Below are positions 24,584 through 30,774 of a DNA stretch of 31,942 nucleotides, in pieces; the first letter of the stretch is position 1; each line of letters starts with the position of its first letter. Below the pieces are notes generated by a model. That model saw only the letters and a program-made list of their open reading frames with translations, searched no databases and was not told where the DNA came from. The stretch comes from an uncultured Clostridia bacterium (lineage in GTDB: Bacteria; Bacillota_I; Bacilli_A; RF39; UBA660). Where the stretch lies: NCBI GenBank assembly GCA_947304495.1, contig CAMZBG010000012.1, positions 1-31,942 of the forward strand. The letters are read 5' to 3'. Made by a program: the position numbers and the translations under genes.

Positions 24584-24612
24584 TTTACAAAAATAGTTAT
24601 TTTTGATAGAAT
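24584..24612 (+). promoter_or_regulatory. Sigma-A promoter of the DUF1292 gene
   Basis: TTTACA, 17-bp spacer, TAGAAT; the divergent HerA-like gene has its own promoter 20 bp away. Confidence 0.6.
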
Positions 24613-24630
24613 TATAATAGGAGTGGTAGT

Positions 24631-24861
24631 ATGAATAATTTAAGGTTTTCAATTAATGAAAATGGAATACTCACTGAATATAAGATTTTAAAGCTATTAG
24701 CACCTCCAAATGGAAAATATCAATATGTTATATATACAAAAGATGATGGAAATACTTATGCATCTAGGTACGAAATTACAAATGGAAATGTAGTATTAAA
24801 ACCTATTGAAGAAGAATATGAATGGCAATATGTCGATAAATATATTGGAGGTGAAGAGTAG
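24631..24861 (+). CDS. DUF1292 small acidic protein (YrzB-like)
   Basis: 76 residues in the DUF1292 pattern: KILKLLAPPNGKYQYVIYTK (a strand pair), DDGNTYASRYEITNGNVVLKP, and the diagnostic end EEEYEWQYVDKYI (usual EEEWDMVEEV). Function unknown; in Bacillus the family is found with holliday-junction resolvase YrrK genes. It shares a promoter with the next gene, which begins one base inside its stop codon (TAGTG). AGGAG precedes the ATG. Confidence 0.75.
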   Translation: MNNLRFSINENGILTEYKILKLLAPPNGKYQYVIYTKDDGNTYASRYEITNGNVVLKPIEEEYEWQYVDKYIGGEE

Positions 24862-25934
24862 TGGGAAGGCATGCAAAACAAAATCCAATATTTGATGCAT
24901 TAATTAGATTATCTCAATCTAATGGGGTAAGAAAAGTAGCGCTTCCTATTTTAGTATCTTCTTTAGCATTTTCGGCTTTTAAATCGTGTGCAGAGAAAAA
25001 AGAAGATGAGCCAATTATGGGGGAAACAAATACTTTTGAGGCTGCTTTTTTACCAACACCAGATTTTAAGATTGCTCAAATGTTATCTAATATGAAAGAG
25101 GGAAAAGATTTATATTATGATATTCTTAATAAACGTTTAAATACAGAAGGGCTTGTTTATCAATATTTTAATACAATATTTTTAAATTCTAATCTTTCAG
25201 ACACAGAAAAATTAACTATTTTGAGTGAAATGTTTGAAGGGAAACCAAAATGGCTAGAAGAGCTTCGTCGTTTTATTCAAGGTACTGATAGGGGATATAA
25301 TATATGTTTTGTCAATATGCAAGATGTCGATAAAAGTAATCTTGATTTAGTATTGAATACCAATGGACTTGTTGATATGATTAAAAAATATTCAGAAATG
25401 TATAGGGTTCCTTATGAATTAATGATTTCAATTGTAGCAGCAAATATTGAAAATGGAACAATTAATTATGACAATATTATGGGGATTCAGGCTGTTTGGA
25501 ATAGTTCTTTATCTAAAAGAACAGCTCGTAATCATATGACGGGAAATGATGATAATTTAGTAGATCAGCAAAGAATATATAAGCAAGGTGCTGGAGAAAA
25601 TGTTAAATATGCTTGTATGATTGTTAGTCAATTATTAAAGGAAGCTAATGGTTCATTAGATAAAGCCTTAGTTTATTATTATACGGGTAGTCCTACGATG
25701 AGTCAAAACAAGCTATTAGATAGTAGGTCATATAAAGATACTACTTTAACTTATTTGCTTTTATATAAAGGATCTGATAGTGTAAATTTAGATTATTCAT
25801 ACACAATTGGAGGCAGTACTAATCAGATGCGTATTGTTTTTGAAGATAGCAACCTCTGGGTTAGAACATACAATTCTATAGTACAGCAATTATATGCAAT
25901 AGAACAGGCTCATAGTAGTGGAAAAAATCAATAA
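24861..25934 (+). CDS. Membrane-anchored protein with possible lysozyme-fold (SLT-like) domain
   Basis: 357 residues. A basic N-terminus and hydrophobic segment (about 24-40, ends AFKSC) anchor it; the Cys is not a good lipobox because of Lys at -2. From about residue 170: LVDMIKKYSEMYRVPYELMI, then SIVAANIENGT and NIMGIQAVWNSS, later LDKALVYYYTGSP. This order resembles soluble lytic transglycosylases, where a Pro-Glu-leu helix leads to a catalytic Glu (here perhaps E197), then a GxMQ-like motif (IMGIQ) and the ALAxYNxG motif (ALVYYYTGS). Fold assignment is inference. Start is GTG, with GGAGGTGA 9 nt upstream, overlapping the DUF1292 stop. Confidence 0.6.
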   Translation: MGRHAKQNPIFDALIRLSQSNGVRKVALPILVSSLAFSAFKSCAEKKEDEPIMGETNTFEAAFLPTPDFKIAQMLSNMKEGKDLYYDILNKRLNTEGLVYQYFNTIFLNSNLSDTEKLTILSEMFEGKPKWLEELRRFIQGTDRGYNICFVNMQDVDKSNLDLVLNTNGLVDMIKKYSEMYRVPYELMISIVAANIENGTINYDNIMGIQAVWNSSLSKRTARNHMTGNDDNLVDQQRIYKQGAGENVKYACMIVSQLLKEANGSLDKALVYYYTGSPTMSQNKLLDSRSYKDTTLTYLLLYKGSDSVNLDYSYTIGGSTNQMRIVFEDSNLWVRTYNSIVQQLYAIEQAHSSGKNQ

Positions 25935-25959
25935 AAAAAGAAGTTAACGTTTTCTTCTT
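25933..25959 (-). terminator. Terminator of the 25944-26291 gene
   Basis: AAGAAG-(10 nt)-CTTCTT then seven T on the minus strand; weak stem. Confidence 0.45.
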
Positions 25960-26291
25960 GGAAATAATGAACTTCTTTTTCTTCTTCTTGAATTATTGAT
26001 TTCAGCCATAACGCTATCTTCAGCAAATTGAAATAAGCTAACTTGTGGGGCATATTTAGCTTGATCACTGGCACATTCTCTCTTAGCACTTTCTAGTCTC
26101 ATATTGTATTCTTTACTTTCAGAAGCTCTTAAATCAATATGATCTATTCCTTCAACTTTGCGGTAATCTGCAAGTGAATCAATTTCTCCTTGGATAAATA
26201 AATTTAGCATAATTCTTTTGAAAAAATCTAAAGGATATTTTTTTCTTAACTCATGTAGTATTTTGTATTGTCTGTTGGTTAAATAACTCAT
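25944..26291 (-). CDS. Small helical protein with Arg/Lys-rich C-terminal tail, unknown
   Basis: 115 residues, unrecognised. N-terminal helices (MSYLTNRQYKILHELRKKYP and FKRIMLNLFIQGEIDSLADY) contain no enzyme motif; the central part is charged; the C-terminus ends in a strongly basic tail, RRRKRSSLFPRRKR, which could bind nucleic acid, ribosome or acidic membrane lipids. AAGGAGG precedes the ATG, and a good promoter lies upstream, so the gene is real. Convergent with the SLT-like gene with only 9 bp between stops; divergent from a second basic-tailed gene. Confidence 0.65.
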   Translation of the reverse strand: MSYLTNRQYKILHELRKKYPLDFFKRIMLNLFIQGEIDSLADYRKVEGIDHIDLRASESKEYNMRLESAKRECASDQAKYAPQVSLFQFAEDSVMAEINNSRRRKRSSLFPRRKR

Positions 26292-26328
26292 ATTTTCCTC
26301 CTTAATATGTTTTGTTTCTTGAATTAAT

Positions 26329-26357
26329 ATTCTAGCACATTATTATTAGGTATGCAA
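26329..26357 (-). promoter_or_regulatory. Sigma-A promoter of the 25944-26291 gene
   Basis: Minus strand TTGCAT, 17-bp spacer, TAGAAT with extended -10 (TGCTAGAAT). The -35 lies 10 bp from the divergent promoter. Confidence 0.6.
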
Positions 26358-26367
26358 GCATTTTTTG

Positions 26368-26397
26368 TTGACTTTGATTATGGTGATATATTATAAT
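26368..26397 (+). promoter_or_regulatory. Sigma-A promoter of the zinc-ribbon gene
   Basis: TTGACT, 18-bp spacer, TATAAT. Confidence 0.7.
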
Positions 26398-26420
26398 AAA
26401 TCCTCGATGGGAGGAAAATA

Positions 26421-27104
26421 ATGAGTAAAAAGAATATAAAAACATCATCACAAAAAGAAAGTGGCAAAGAAAATTTATTTGATCACAATAATTTTGGCCA
26501 TTATATGCATGAGAATATTTTTGATAAAATATATAGCGGAGATAACGATATTCTAGATGATATATATATGGCAATGTATACTGTACATGGTGATAAGGCA
26601 CCATGTGAAGAATGTCGTGATGACGAACCATTTTGGATTGTTGAAAATGAAAATGGTTTTGAATGTAGATGTGCTGTTTGTGGAGGAAGAATACATACTG
26701 CAACATTAGATGAAGTAGGAATGGCTATGCTACAAGCTAAGCAATTAGACAAGTTAAGGAAATTTAAGAGGTTTATTAAAATTAAGAGGATTAGAGAATT
26801 ACCATTAATGTATCAAATGGATGTTAATTGGTTAACAATTCTATTTGGATATGAAAGATTAGGATATACGTTTAGTAAATATTATAATGGATTTTCTGAA
26901 CCAAGTAGGAAACATTCTAAGTTTTTAAAAAAGGTATATAATTCTCCAGAATACTTCTTAGAATTATTAAAAAGACATTATAGACAAATACCAGAAGATG
27001 TATATCATAGAAGTTATAATGCTACGAAATACTTGATTGATAATAGTGATGATAAAAGTAAAAAACCTGCTTATTCAAGAGGAAGAAGACCAAGAAAGAA
27101 ATAA
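26421..27104 (+). CDS. Zinc-ribbon-like protein with basic tail, unknown
   Basis: 227 residues. A CxxC pair (C62, C65) and a second pair (C84, C87, with an extra C82) in FECRCAVCGG form a probable zinc ribbon over residues 62-87. Then a basic helix (AKQLDKLRKFKRFIKIKRIR), a middle region rich in Tyr and Phe, and an Arg/Lys tail (SRGRRPRKK). The layout suggests nucleic-acid or ribosome binding, but no family is recognised. It has its own promoter and terminator. GGGAGG precedes the ATG. Confidence 0.65.
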   Translation: MSKKNIKTSSQKESGKENLFDHNNFGHYMHENIFDKIYSGDNDILDDIYMAMYTVHGDKAPCEECRDDEPFWIVENENGFECRCAVCGGRIHTATLDEVGMAMLQAKQLDKLRKFKRFIKIKRIRELPLMYQMDVNWLTILFGYERLGYTFSKYYNGFSEPSRKHSKFLKKVYNSPEYFLELLKRHYRQIPEDVYHRSYNATKYLIDNSDDKSKKPAYSRGRRPRKK

Positions 27105-27116
27105 TTATAAATATTA

Positions 27117-27146
27117 AAACTGACTATTATATATAGTTGGTTTTTT
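27117..27146 (+). terminator. Terminator of the zinc-ribbon gene
   Basis: AAACTGACTA pairs with TAGTTGGTTT (two G-T pairs) then T run. Confidence 0.65.
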
Positions 27147-27165
27147 GTTTTTATAGTACGATTTA

Positions 27166-27174
27166 TGTTATAAT
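27166..27174 (+). promoter_or_regulatory. Extended -10 promoter of the CYTH-NDK cluster
   Basis: TGTTATAAT; -35 weak (TTGTTT at 18 bp). Transcription would start near 27181, just before a Shine-Dalgarno site for a short leader ORF. Confidence 0.5.
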
Positions 27175-27192
27175 TATAGTTGGAGTGATAAT

Positions 27193-27273
27193 GTGGCATT
27201 AAAGAATGATAAATATTTTATGAATTATTACATAATGCTTCTGTTGAAGTATATAAATATGAAGGAGAATTAG
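27193..27273 (+). CDS. Possible leader ORF upstream of CYTH gene
   Basis: GTG-started 26-codon frame (reads MALKNDKYFM then a hydrophobic YIMLLLKYI part, ends KEN). GGAG lies 7 nt upstream. Its last codons contain AAGGAG, the ribosome-binding site of the CYTH gene, and its stop is 3 bp before that start. An overlapping ATG two bases earlier (27191) would encode only Met-Trp-His. Either would couple translation into the main gene. Real translation is not proven. Confidence 0.35.
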   Translation: MALKNDKYFMNYYIMLLLKYINMKEN

Positions 27274-27276
27274 ATA

Positions 27277-28065
27277 ATGAAAAAGATGGAATTAGAAGTT
27301 AAAGTACTTGATATTGATAAGAAAAAATTTATTAAAAAAATTGAAACATTGGGGGCAACATTTAAGAAAGAAACTAAGCAATTTTTATATACTTATGATT
27401 TACCAACTATATATGGAAGATTTATCGATATTAGAATGCAATTAAGTGATAATGAAAGTGTTATTAAATATGAGACAGCATTAGAAAAATTAAAATTATT
27501 GTTTTTTGAATTAGATAATTTATTATCTGAAAAGGATAAAAAAAATCTTATTAAGATTATAAATAGTGATAATTTATCATGTTTAATAAAGAAGAAAAAT
27601 TTACTTGATTATTTAAATGATGGAAAATTAACAAGATTTATTAAGAAATTTCATAATAATTCTAAGAAATGGATTAGAGTTAGACAAACTAATGATAAGA
27701 CAACTATAGCTGTTAAACATATATTGGCTGATAATGGAACTGGTATTCAGCAAATGTTAGAAACAGAGATAGAGGTTGCTAATCTTAAGGAAGCTAATAA
27801 TTTATTAGAAGCTTTAGGTTATGCTTATAAGAGTTATCAAGAAAAAGAAAGAATTACTTATATATTAGATGGATATGAATTAGATATTGATACATGGCCT
27901 GGAATACCAACTTATGTTGAGATGGAAGGGGAAGATGAAGCAGATTTAGAAAAGATACTTAAGAAATTAGGATATTCAATTAAGGATACAGTATCTTGTA
28001 CTGCTGATGAAATATATGTTATGTATGGAAAATCAATGTTTGATCGTAGAGAAATTAAGTTTTAA
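27277..28065 (+). CDS. CYTH-domain protein with large internal insertion
   Basis: 262 residues. CYTH proteins are tunnel-fold triphosphatases or class IV adenylate cyclases. Here the diagnostic ELEVKV (ExExK: E5, E7, K9) is at the start. Later strands are WIRVRQTNDKTTIAVKHI, MLETEIEVANLKEANNLLEALGY, QEKERITYILDGYELDIDTW and YVEMEGE, holding the usual Arg/Lys and Glu residues. Between the first two strands and WIRVRQ there is an inserted helical segment of about 85 residues (about 48-130, rich in Leu and Lys), not part of the usual fold. Closest to YjbK-like proteins; substrate unknown, perhaps inorganic or nucleoside polyphosphate. An NDP-kinase-like gene follows. Confidence 0.82.
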   Translation: MKKMELEVKVLDIDKKKFIKKIETLGATFKKETKQFLYTYDLPTIYGRFIDIRMQLSDNESVIKYETALEKLKLLFFELDNLLSEKDKKNLIKIINSDNLSCLIKKKNLLDYLNDGKLTRFIKKFHNNSKKWIRVRQTNDKTTIAVKHILADNGTGIQQMLETEIEVANLKEANNLLEALGYAYKSYQEKERITYILDGYELDIDTWPGIPTYVEMEGEDEADLEKILKKLGYSIKDTVSCTADEIYVMYGKSMFDRREIKF

Positions 28066-28086
28066 CAAATATTAATGGAGGGATAT

Positions 28087-28596
28087 ATGGAATACTTAGA
28101 ATCTATGCCTACAGAATATGCATTTGTAATGCTTAGACCTGGGGCACTTAGAAGAAAAAAGGTTAGATTTATTTTTAATGAAATAGAAAAGATTGGTTTA
28201 TGTATTAGATATTATGAAAAGAAAGAATTAGATCCTGAATTTATATATAAACTTTATTCACATTTACTTAATGGTTCTTTACCACTAGATATTTTTGATA
28301 GAACTATGGCTGAAAATATTTCTGGTGAAGTAATTGGAGTAATTATTAGTGGTAATAAAGCTATTGAAAAGACAAGAATATTAGTTGGCCCTAGCAATGT
28401 TAGTTTAGCTAAGGAGATGTATCCTATACCAATTAGAGCTTTAGGAGATCCAAATAATAATCCTGATAATCTTATACATGCTTCAGATAGTGTAGAGCAT
28501 GCGATAGATGAAATAGAAAGTTTTTTTGGAATGAGTATGGAGCAATTGGAACAAAAAATGTGGCAATCAAAACGTAGAAGAAAGAAAAAACATTAA
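28087..28596 (+). CDS. Nucleoside-diphosphate-kinase-like protein with basic tail
   Basis: 169 residues. The NDK fold is recognisable: FVMLRPGALRRKKVRFIFNE at the start (usual VKPDGV), TRILVGPSNV (usual R-x-lmGxTNP), PIRALGD (usual tIRGDfG) and DNLIHASDSVEHAIDEI with the phospho-acceptor His (H131) and N128. Arg97 and Arg117 are kept, but the conserved Lys of KPDG is Arg17, and the DG pair is changed. The C-terminus adds KMWQSKRRRKKKH, absent from ordinary Ndk. It may be a divergent kinase or a derived binding protein. Start at the second ATG, since GGAGGG lies between the two. Probably cotranscribed with the CYTH gene, 21 bp away. Confidence 0.75.
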   Translation: MEYLESMPTEYAFVMLRPGALRRKKVRFIFNEIEKIGLCIRYYEKKELDPEFIYKLYSHLLNGSLPLDIFDRTMAENISGEVIGVIISGNKAIEKTRILVGPSNVSLAKEMYPIPIRALGDPNNNPDNLIHASDSVEHAIDEIESFFGMSMEQLEQKMWQSKRRRKKKH

Positions 28597-28610
28597 TATA
28601 AGGAGGTATT

Positions 28611-29390
28611 ATGGAACAATATACAGCAAAAGATTTGTTATTAACAACAAAAGACGAATTATTAAGAATAGAAAGGAAGTTGATACGTTTAAGTGAATTA
28701 ACAGATATAGGGAAAGATAGGAATATCGATTCAGTTAGATATGGTGTGTTACCTGTAAATACTAGCAAAAAATCACAGGTAGCTTGCGTTATCAATTGGA
28801 ATAATCGGACAATTAAGGGTATAATCAATAATTTGCTAGAACGTACGGGACTATATATCTATGGTAGAGAGATAGGATATGTTCTTAAAGATAAGGATGG
28901 AATTTGTTATATTGATAATGCTGAATACTCTCCAGTTATTCGTAATGAAAATCAAGATGAATTTGGACACTTATTTGATGAATTATTAAGTGATGAATTT
29001 ATAAAAGGATTCTTAATTACTAATTCTTTTTATTCAGTACAAGGGCAAAAACAAAACAGCATATCTTTTTTACCTAGTTTTATAGATATTGATAATGTTT
29101 CTGGTGTTGAGGAAAAGCCAGCCTTTCGTTATTATGTAGCTGATGATATGGCTTTGCTTTATTCTTCAATGTGTGATGAGATAGTATCAGATAAAATGCT
29201 TCGTGATTTATTGGATACTCCATTTAATGCTGATTTATTCAATGAATATCAAAGAAAAGTAATAGAATCTTCTCCAATGTTAGGTAAGGAAATAGTTATT
29301 CCTAGTTTTTGTGAAAAGAGTGGAAGAGTTAGTTTTGATGTTGAAGAAGATGATAACGAACTTCGTTTAATAAGAAGAAATAATAATTAA
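28611..29390 (+). CDS. Soluble protein of unknown function
   Basis: 259 residues, no signal peptide, membrane helix or recognised motif. It starts with a charged helix (KDELLRIERKLIRLSEL), has a central part with KSQVACVINWNNRTIKGI and GRDIGYVLKD-like strands, and an acidic/basic end (DVEEDDNELRLIRRNNN). Perfect AAGGAGG before the ATG and 14 bp from the NDK-like stop make it part of the CYTH-NDK transcript. The context suggests, but does not show, a role in nucleotide or polyphosphate metabolism. Confidence 0.6.
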   Translation: MEQYTAKDLLLTTKDELLRIERKLIRLSELTDIGKDRNIDSVRYGVLPVNTSKKSQVACVINWNNRTIKGIINNLLERTGLYIYGREIGYVLKDKDGICYIDNAEYSPVIRNENQDEFGHLFDELLSDEFIKGFLITNSFYSVQGQKQNSISFLPSFIDIDNVSGVEEKPAFRYYVADDMALLYSSMCDEIVSDKMLRDLLDTPFNADLFNEYQRKVIESSPMLGKEIVIPSFCEKSGRVSFDVEEDDNELRLIRRNNN

Positions 29391-29410
29391 TTATTGGCCC
29401 TCCTAGTGTA

Positions 29411-29629
29411 ATGGCATATTATTGTGATGAGGATAATAAAATAGCAATGTATGTTAATCAGACGTATGATAAAGATGGTGTTCCTCATAATGTCGACTGG
29501 AAACCAAGTGATAAATGGGATAATATTGATATTAAATATTGTAAAATTGAAAAAGCTAACATTATATTAAAAGATGCTAGTGAAATAGTAACTGGTATAG
29601 ATCTTAATTACGAAAAGAGTTTTAAATAA
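29411..29629 (+). CDS. Small acidic protein of unknown function
   Basis: 72 residues, rich in Asp, Lys and Tyr (MAYYCDEDNKIAMYVNQ, later DWKPSDKWDNIDIKYCKIE), predicted mostly beta. No family recognised. Only 20 bp after the preceding gene, and followed by a strong terminator, so it would end the CYTH transcript. No clear Shine-Dalgarno before the ATG, which lowers confidence in the start; no better in-frame start is seen. Confidence 0.45.
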   Translation: MAYYCDEDNKIAMYVNQTYDKDGVPHNVDWKPSDKWDNIDIKYCKIEKANIILKDASEIVTGIDLNYEKSFK

Positions 29630-29631
29630 TT

Positions 29632-29667
29632 AAAAACGAATAGTGATTAATCATTATTCGTTTTTTT
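29632..29667. terminator. Bidirectional terminator
   Basis: AACGAATAGTGA pairs with TCATTATTCGTT (G-T pair) over TTAA; A-rich left arm and seven T on the right. It separates the CYTH cluster from the convergent XRE gene. Confidence 0.85.
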
Positions 29668-29668
29668 A

Positions 29669-29908
29669 TTATACAATATCATCAAATAATTGACGTATAT
29701 CAATTTCTAGGGCATCTGCAAACTTTCCAATAGTTTCAAGTAGTGGAGTTTTATCAATTGATAAACATTCCAAGTCTCTGACATATCCATGTGTTAGCCC
29801 AGTTAAGTCAGCTAGTTCTTGAAGTGTATACTTTCTCATTAAACGATATTTTCGTATGTTTACCCTAACAATTAGTGATAATTGTTCTTTAGAATATCTA
29901 CTGGTCAA
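29669..29908 (-). CDS. XRE-family helix-turn-helix regulator
   Basis: 79 residues, a single HTH_3 domain: YTLQELADLTGLTHGYVRDL (helices 2-3, about residues 28-46), then LETIGKFADALEIDIRQLFD. No sensory domain. TTG start, the only start that fits AAAGGAAGTGAT upstream. The region around its start and the divergent promoter carry the same 11-bp word TGATATACTTT in opposite orientation, likely operator half-sites, so it probably regulates itself and the divergent DUF4190 gene. Such single-domain XRE proteins are common as control genes of mobile elements. Confidence 0.85.
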   Translation of the reverse strand: MTSRYSKEQLSLIVRVNIRKYRLMRKYTLQELADLTGLTHGYVRDLECLSIDKTPLLETIGKFADALEIDIRQLFDDIV

Positions 29909-29917
29909 AGTATATCA
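29907..29917 (-). promoter_or_regulatory. Candidate XRE operator, copy at the XRE start
   Basis: Minus strand TGATATACTTT; part of AAGT-ATATC-ACTT inverted repeat. Identical word at 29983-29993 on the + strand. Confidence 0.4.
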
Positions 29918-29946
29918 CTTCCTTTCTAATATGATTATTTCACAAA

Positions 29947-29975
29947 ATATTAAAAAAATATGTCGCCTGCGTAAA
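29947..29975 (-). promoter_or_regulatory. Sigma-A promoter of the XRE gene
   Basis: Minus strand TTTACG, 17-bp spacer, TAATAT. Its -35 lies 10 bp from the -10 of the divergent promoter. Confidence 0.5.
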
Positions 29976-29982
29976 GTTTTTA

Positions 29983-29993
29983 TGATATACTTT
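29983..29993 (+). promoter_or_regulatory. Promoter -10 of the DUF4190 gene overlapping a candidate operator
   Basis: TGATATACTTT contains an extended -10 (TGATATACT), with weak -35. Same 11 bp occurs inverted at the XRE start. Confidence 0.45.
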
Positions 29994-30012
29994 TAATAGA
30001 AAGGAGAATTAT

Positions 30013-30624
30013 ATGGATAATAATGAGGTAAAAGCTACTAGTAGTGGAATGGCTAAAGCAAGCTTGGTTCTTGGAATTGTGGCTATGTGCACATGTTTTA
30101 TTCCAATTATCAATAATGCTTCATTTATTATGGGCGTTTTAGCTGCAATATTTGGAATAGTTGCACTTATAAAAAAGCAAAGAAAAGGCAAAGCAATTAC
30201 AGGATTAGTTTTAGGTATATTGTCAGTTGTAATTACTATTTCGCTACAAAATAGTTGGTCAAAGGCTCTTGATGATTTATCTGATGATTTGGATACCATT
30301 ACTGGTGATAACACTGAGAAAGTACTTAAAGAAAACGTTGATGTAACTTTTGGTAGTTTTATTGGAAATGTTGATGAATATGGTTTTACAGATACCAAAC
30401 TTCCTGTAAATGTTACAAACAAATCTAACGAAAAAAAATCATTCAGTATTGAAATTGAGGCTATTGACTCAAATGGAACTAGAATAGATACTGATACTAT
30501 TTATATAAGCAATTTAAATCCAGGGCAAACTCAAAGCGAGACTGCATTTACTTTTGTTTCAAGTGATAAGGTCAACAGTTTGAAATCAGCAAAATTTAAT
30601 GTTGTTAAAGTCTCAATGTATTAA
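30013..30624 (+). CDS. DUF4190 membrane protein with extracytoplasmic beta domain
   Basis: 203 residues. DUF4190 module with two hydrophobic helices (about 16-54 and 60-78; KASLVLGIVAMCT, GVLAAIFGIVALIKKQ, GKAITGLVLGILSVV), an acidic linker (DDLSDDLDTITGD), then a C-terminal immunoglobulin-like domain of the FxLYD/DUF4352 type (LPVNVTNKSNEKKSFSIEIE, ISNLNPGQTQSE) predicted outside the membrane. Such proteins are frequent, function-unknown genes of Firmicutes accessory regions. GAAAGGAG before the ATG; divergent from and probably controlled by the XRE protein; followed by a terminator. Confidence 0.8.
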   Translation: MDNNEVKATSSGMAKASLVLGIVAMCTCFIPIINNASFIMGVLAAIFGIVALIKKQRKGKAITGLVLGILSVVITISLQNSWSKALDDLSDDLDTITGDNTEKVLKENVDVTFGSFIGNVDEYGFTDTKLPVNVTNKSNEKKSFSIEIEAIDSNGTRIDTDTIYISNLNPGQTQSETAFTFVSSDKVNSLKSAKFNVVKVSMY

Positions 30625-30625
30625 A

Positions 30626-30653
30626 GAGGATGAGCAAAAATCATCCTTTTTTT
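30626..30653 (+). terminator. Terminator of the DUF4190 gene
   Basis: AGGATGA-(7 nt)-TCATCCT then seven T. Confidence 0.85.
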
Positions 30654-30655
30654 GA

Positions 30656-30684
30656 TGGATATTTGTGTAAGTTTATGATATGTT
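30656..30684. repeat. Spaced motif copy 1: TGGATAT-N13-TGATATGTT
   Basis: Immediately follows the DUF4190 terminator. The same two words with the same 13-bp gap follow the terminator of the next gene (31788-31816). Confidence 0.6.
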
Positions 30685-30718
30685 GTTTTTACGCGTGGTA
30701 GAAAAATAAAAGGAGCAT

Positions 30719-30743
30719 AAAAAAACTAACCCCTAGGGATTAG
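30719..30743 (-). terminator. Terminator downstream of the tRNA remnant
   Basis: CTAATCCC-TA-GGGGTTAG then seven T on the minus strand. It is placed relative to the tRNA stub exactly as the terminator of the tRNA-Gly is at 31846-31874. Confidence 0.7.
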
Positions 30744-30754
30744 ATTCACTCTAA

Positions 30755-30774
30755 TGGAGCGACTGGGGGTATTC
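30755..30774 (-). pseudogene. 3'-terminal tRNA remnant (T-loop to CCA), possible attachment site
   Basis: Minus strand GAATACCCCCAGTCGCTCCA. It parses in canonical register: GAAT is positions 57-60 of the T-loop, ACCCC the 3' T-stem, CAGTCGC the 3' acceptor strand, U73 and CCA. U73 and the GCxxxxx-type acceptor point to a tRNA-Gly. No matching 5' acceptor strand (GCGACTG) is found to the right, so the gene is not complete here. It lies in the same setting (terminator, then CCA end) as the tRNA-Gly at 31888. The stub fits an att scar left by an element that integrates at a tRNA 3' end; decay of a tRNA gene is the alternative. Confidence 0.6.

Noticed and set aside
24963..24994. Lipoprotein signal peptide of the SLT-like protein (AFKSC)
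   Set aside because: Lys at -2 and Phe at -3 do not fit a lipobox; a plain membrane anchor is more likely.
26332..26752. Antisense frames over the zinc-ribbon gene (124 and 83 codons)
   Set aside because: Composition is that of a shadow frame, no ribosome-binding site, and they cover the promoters of real genes.
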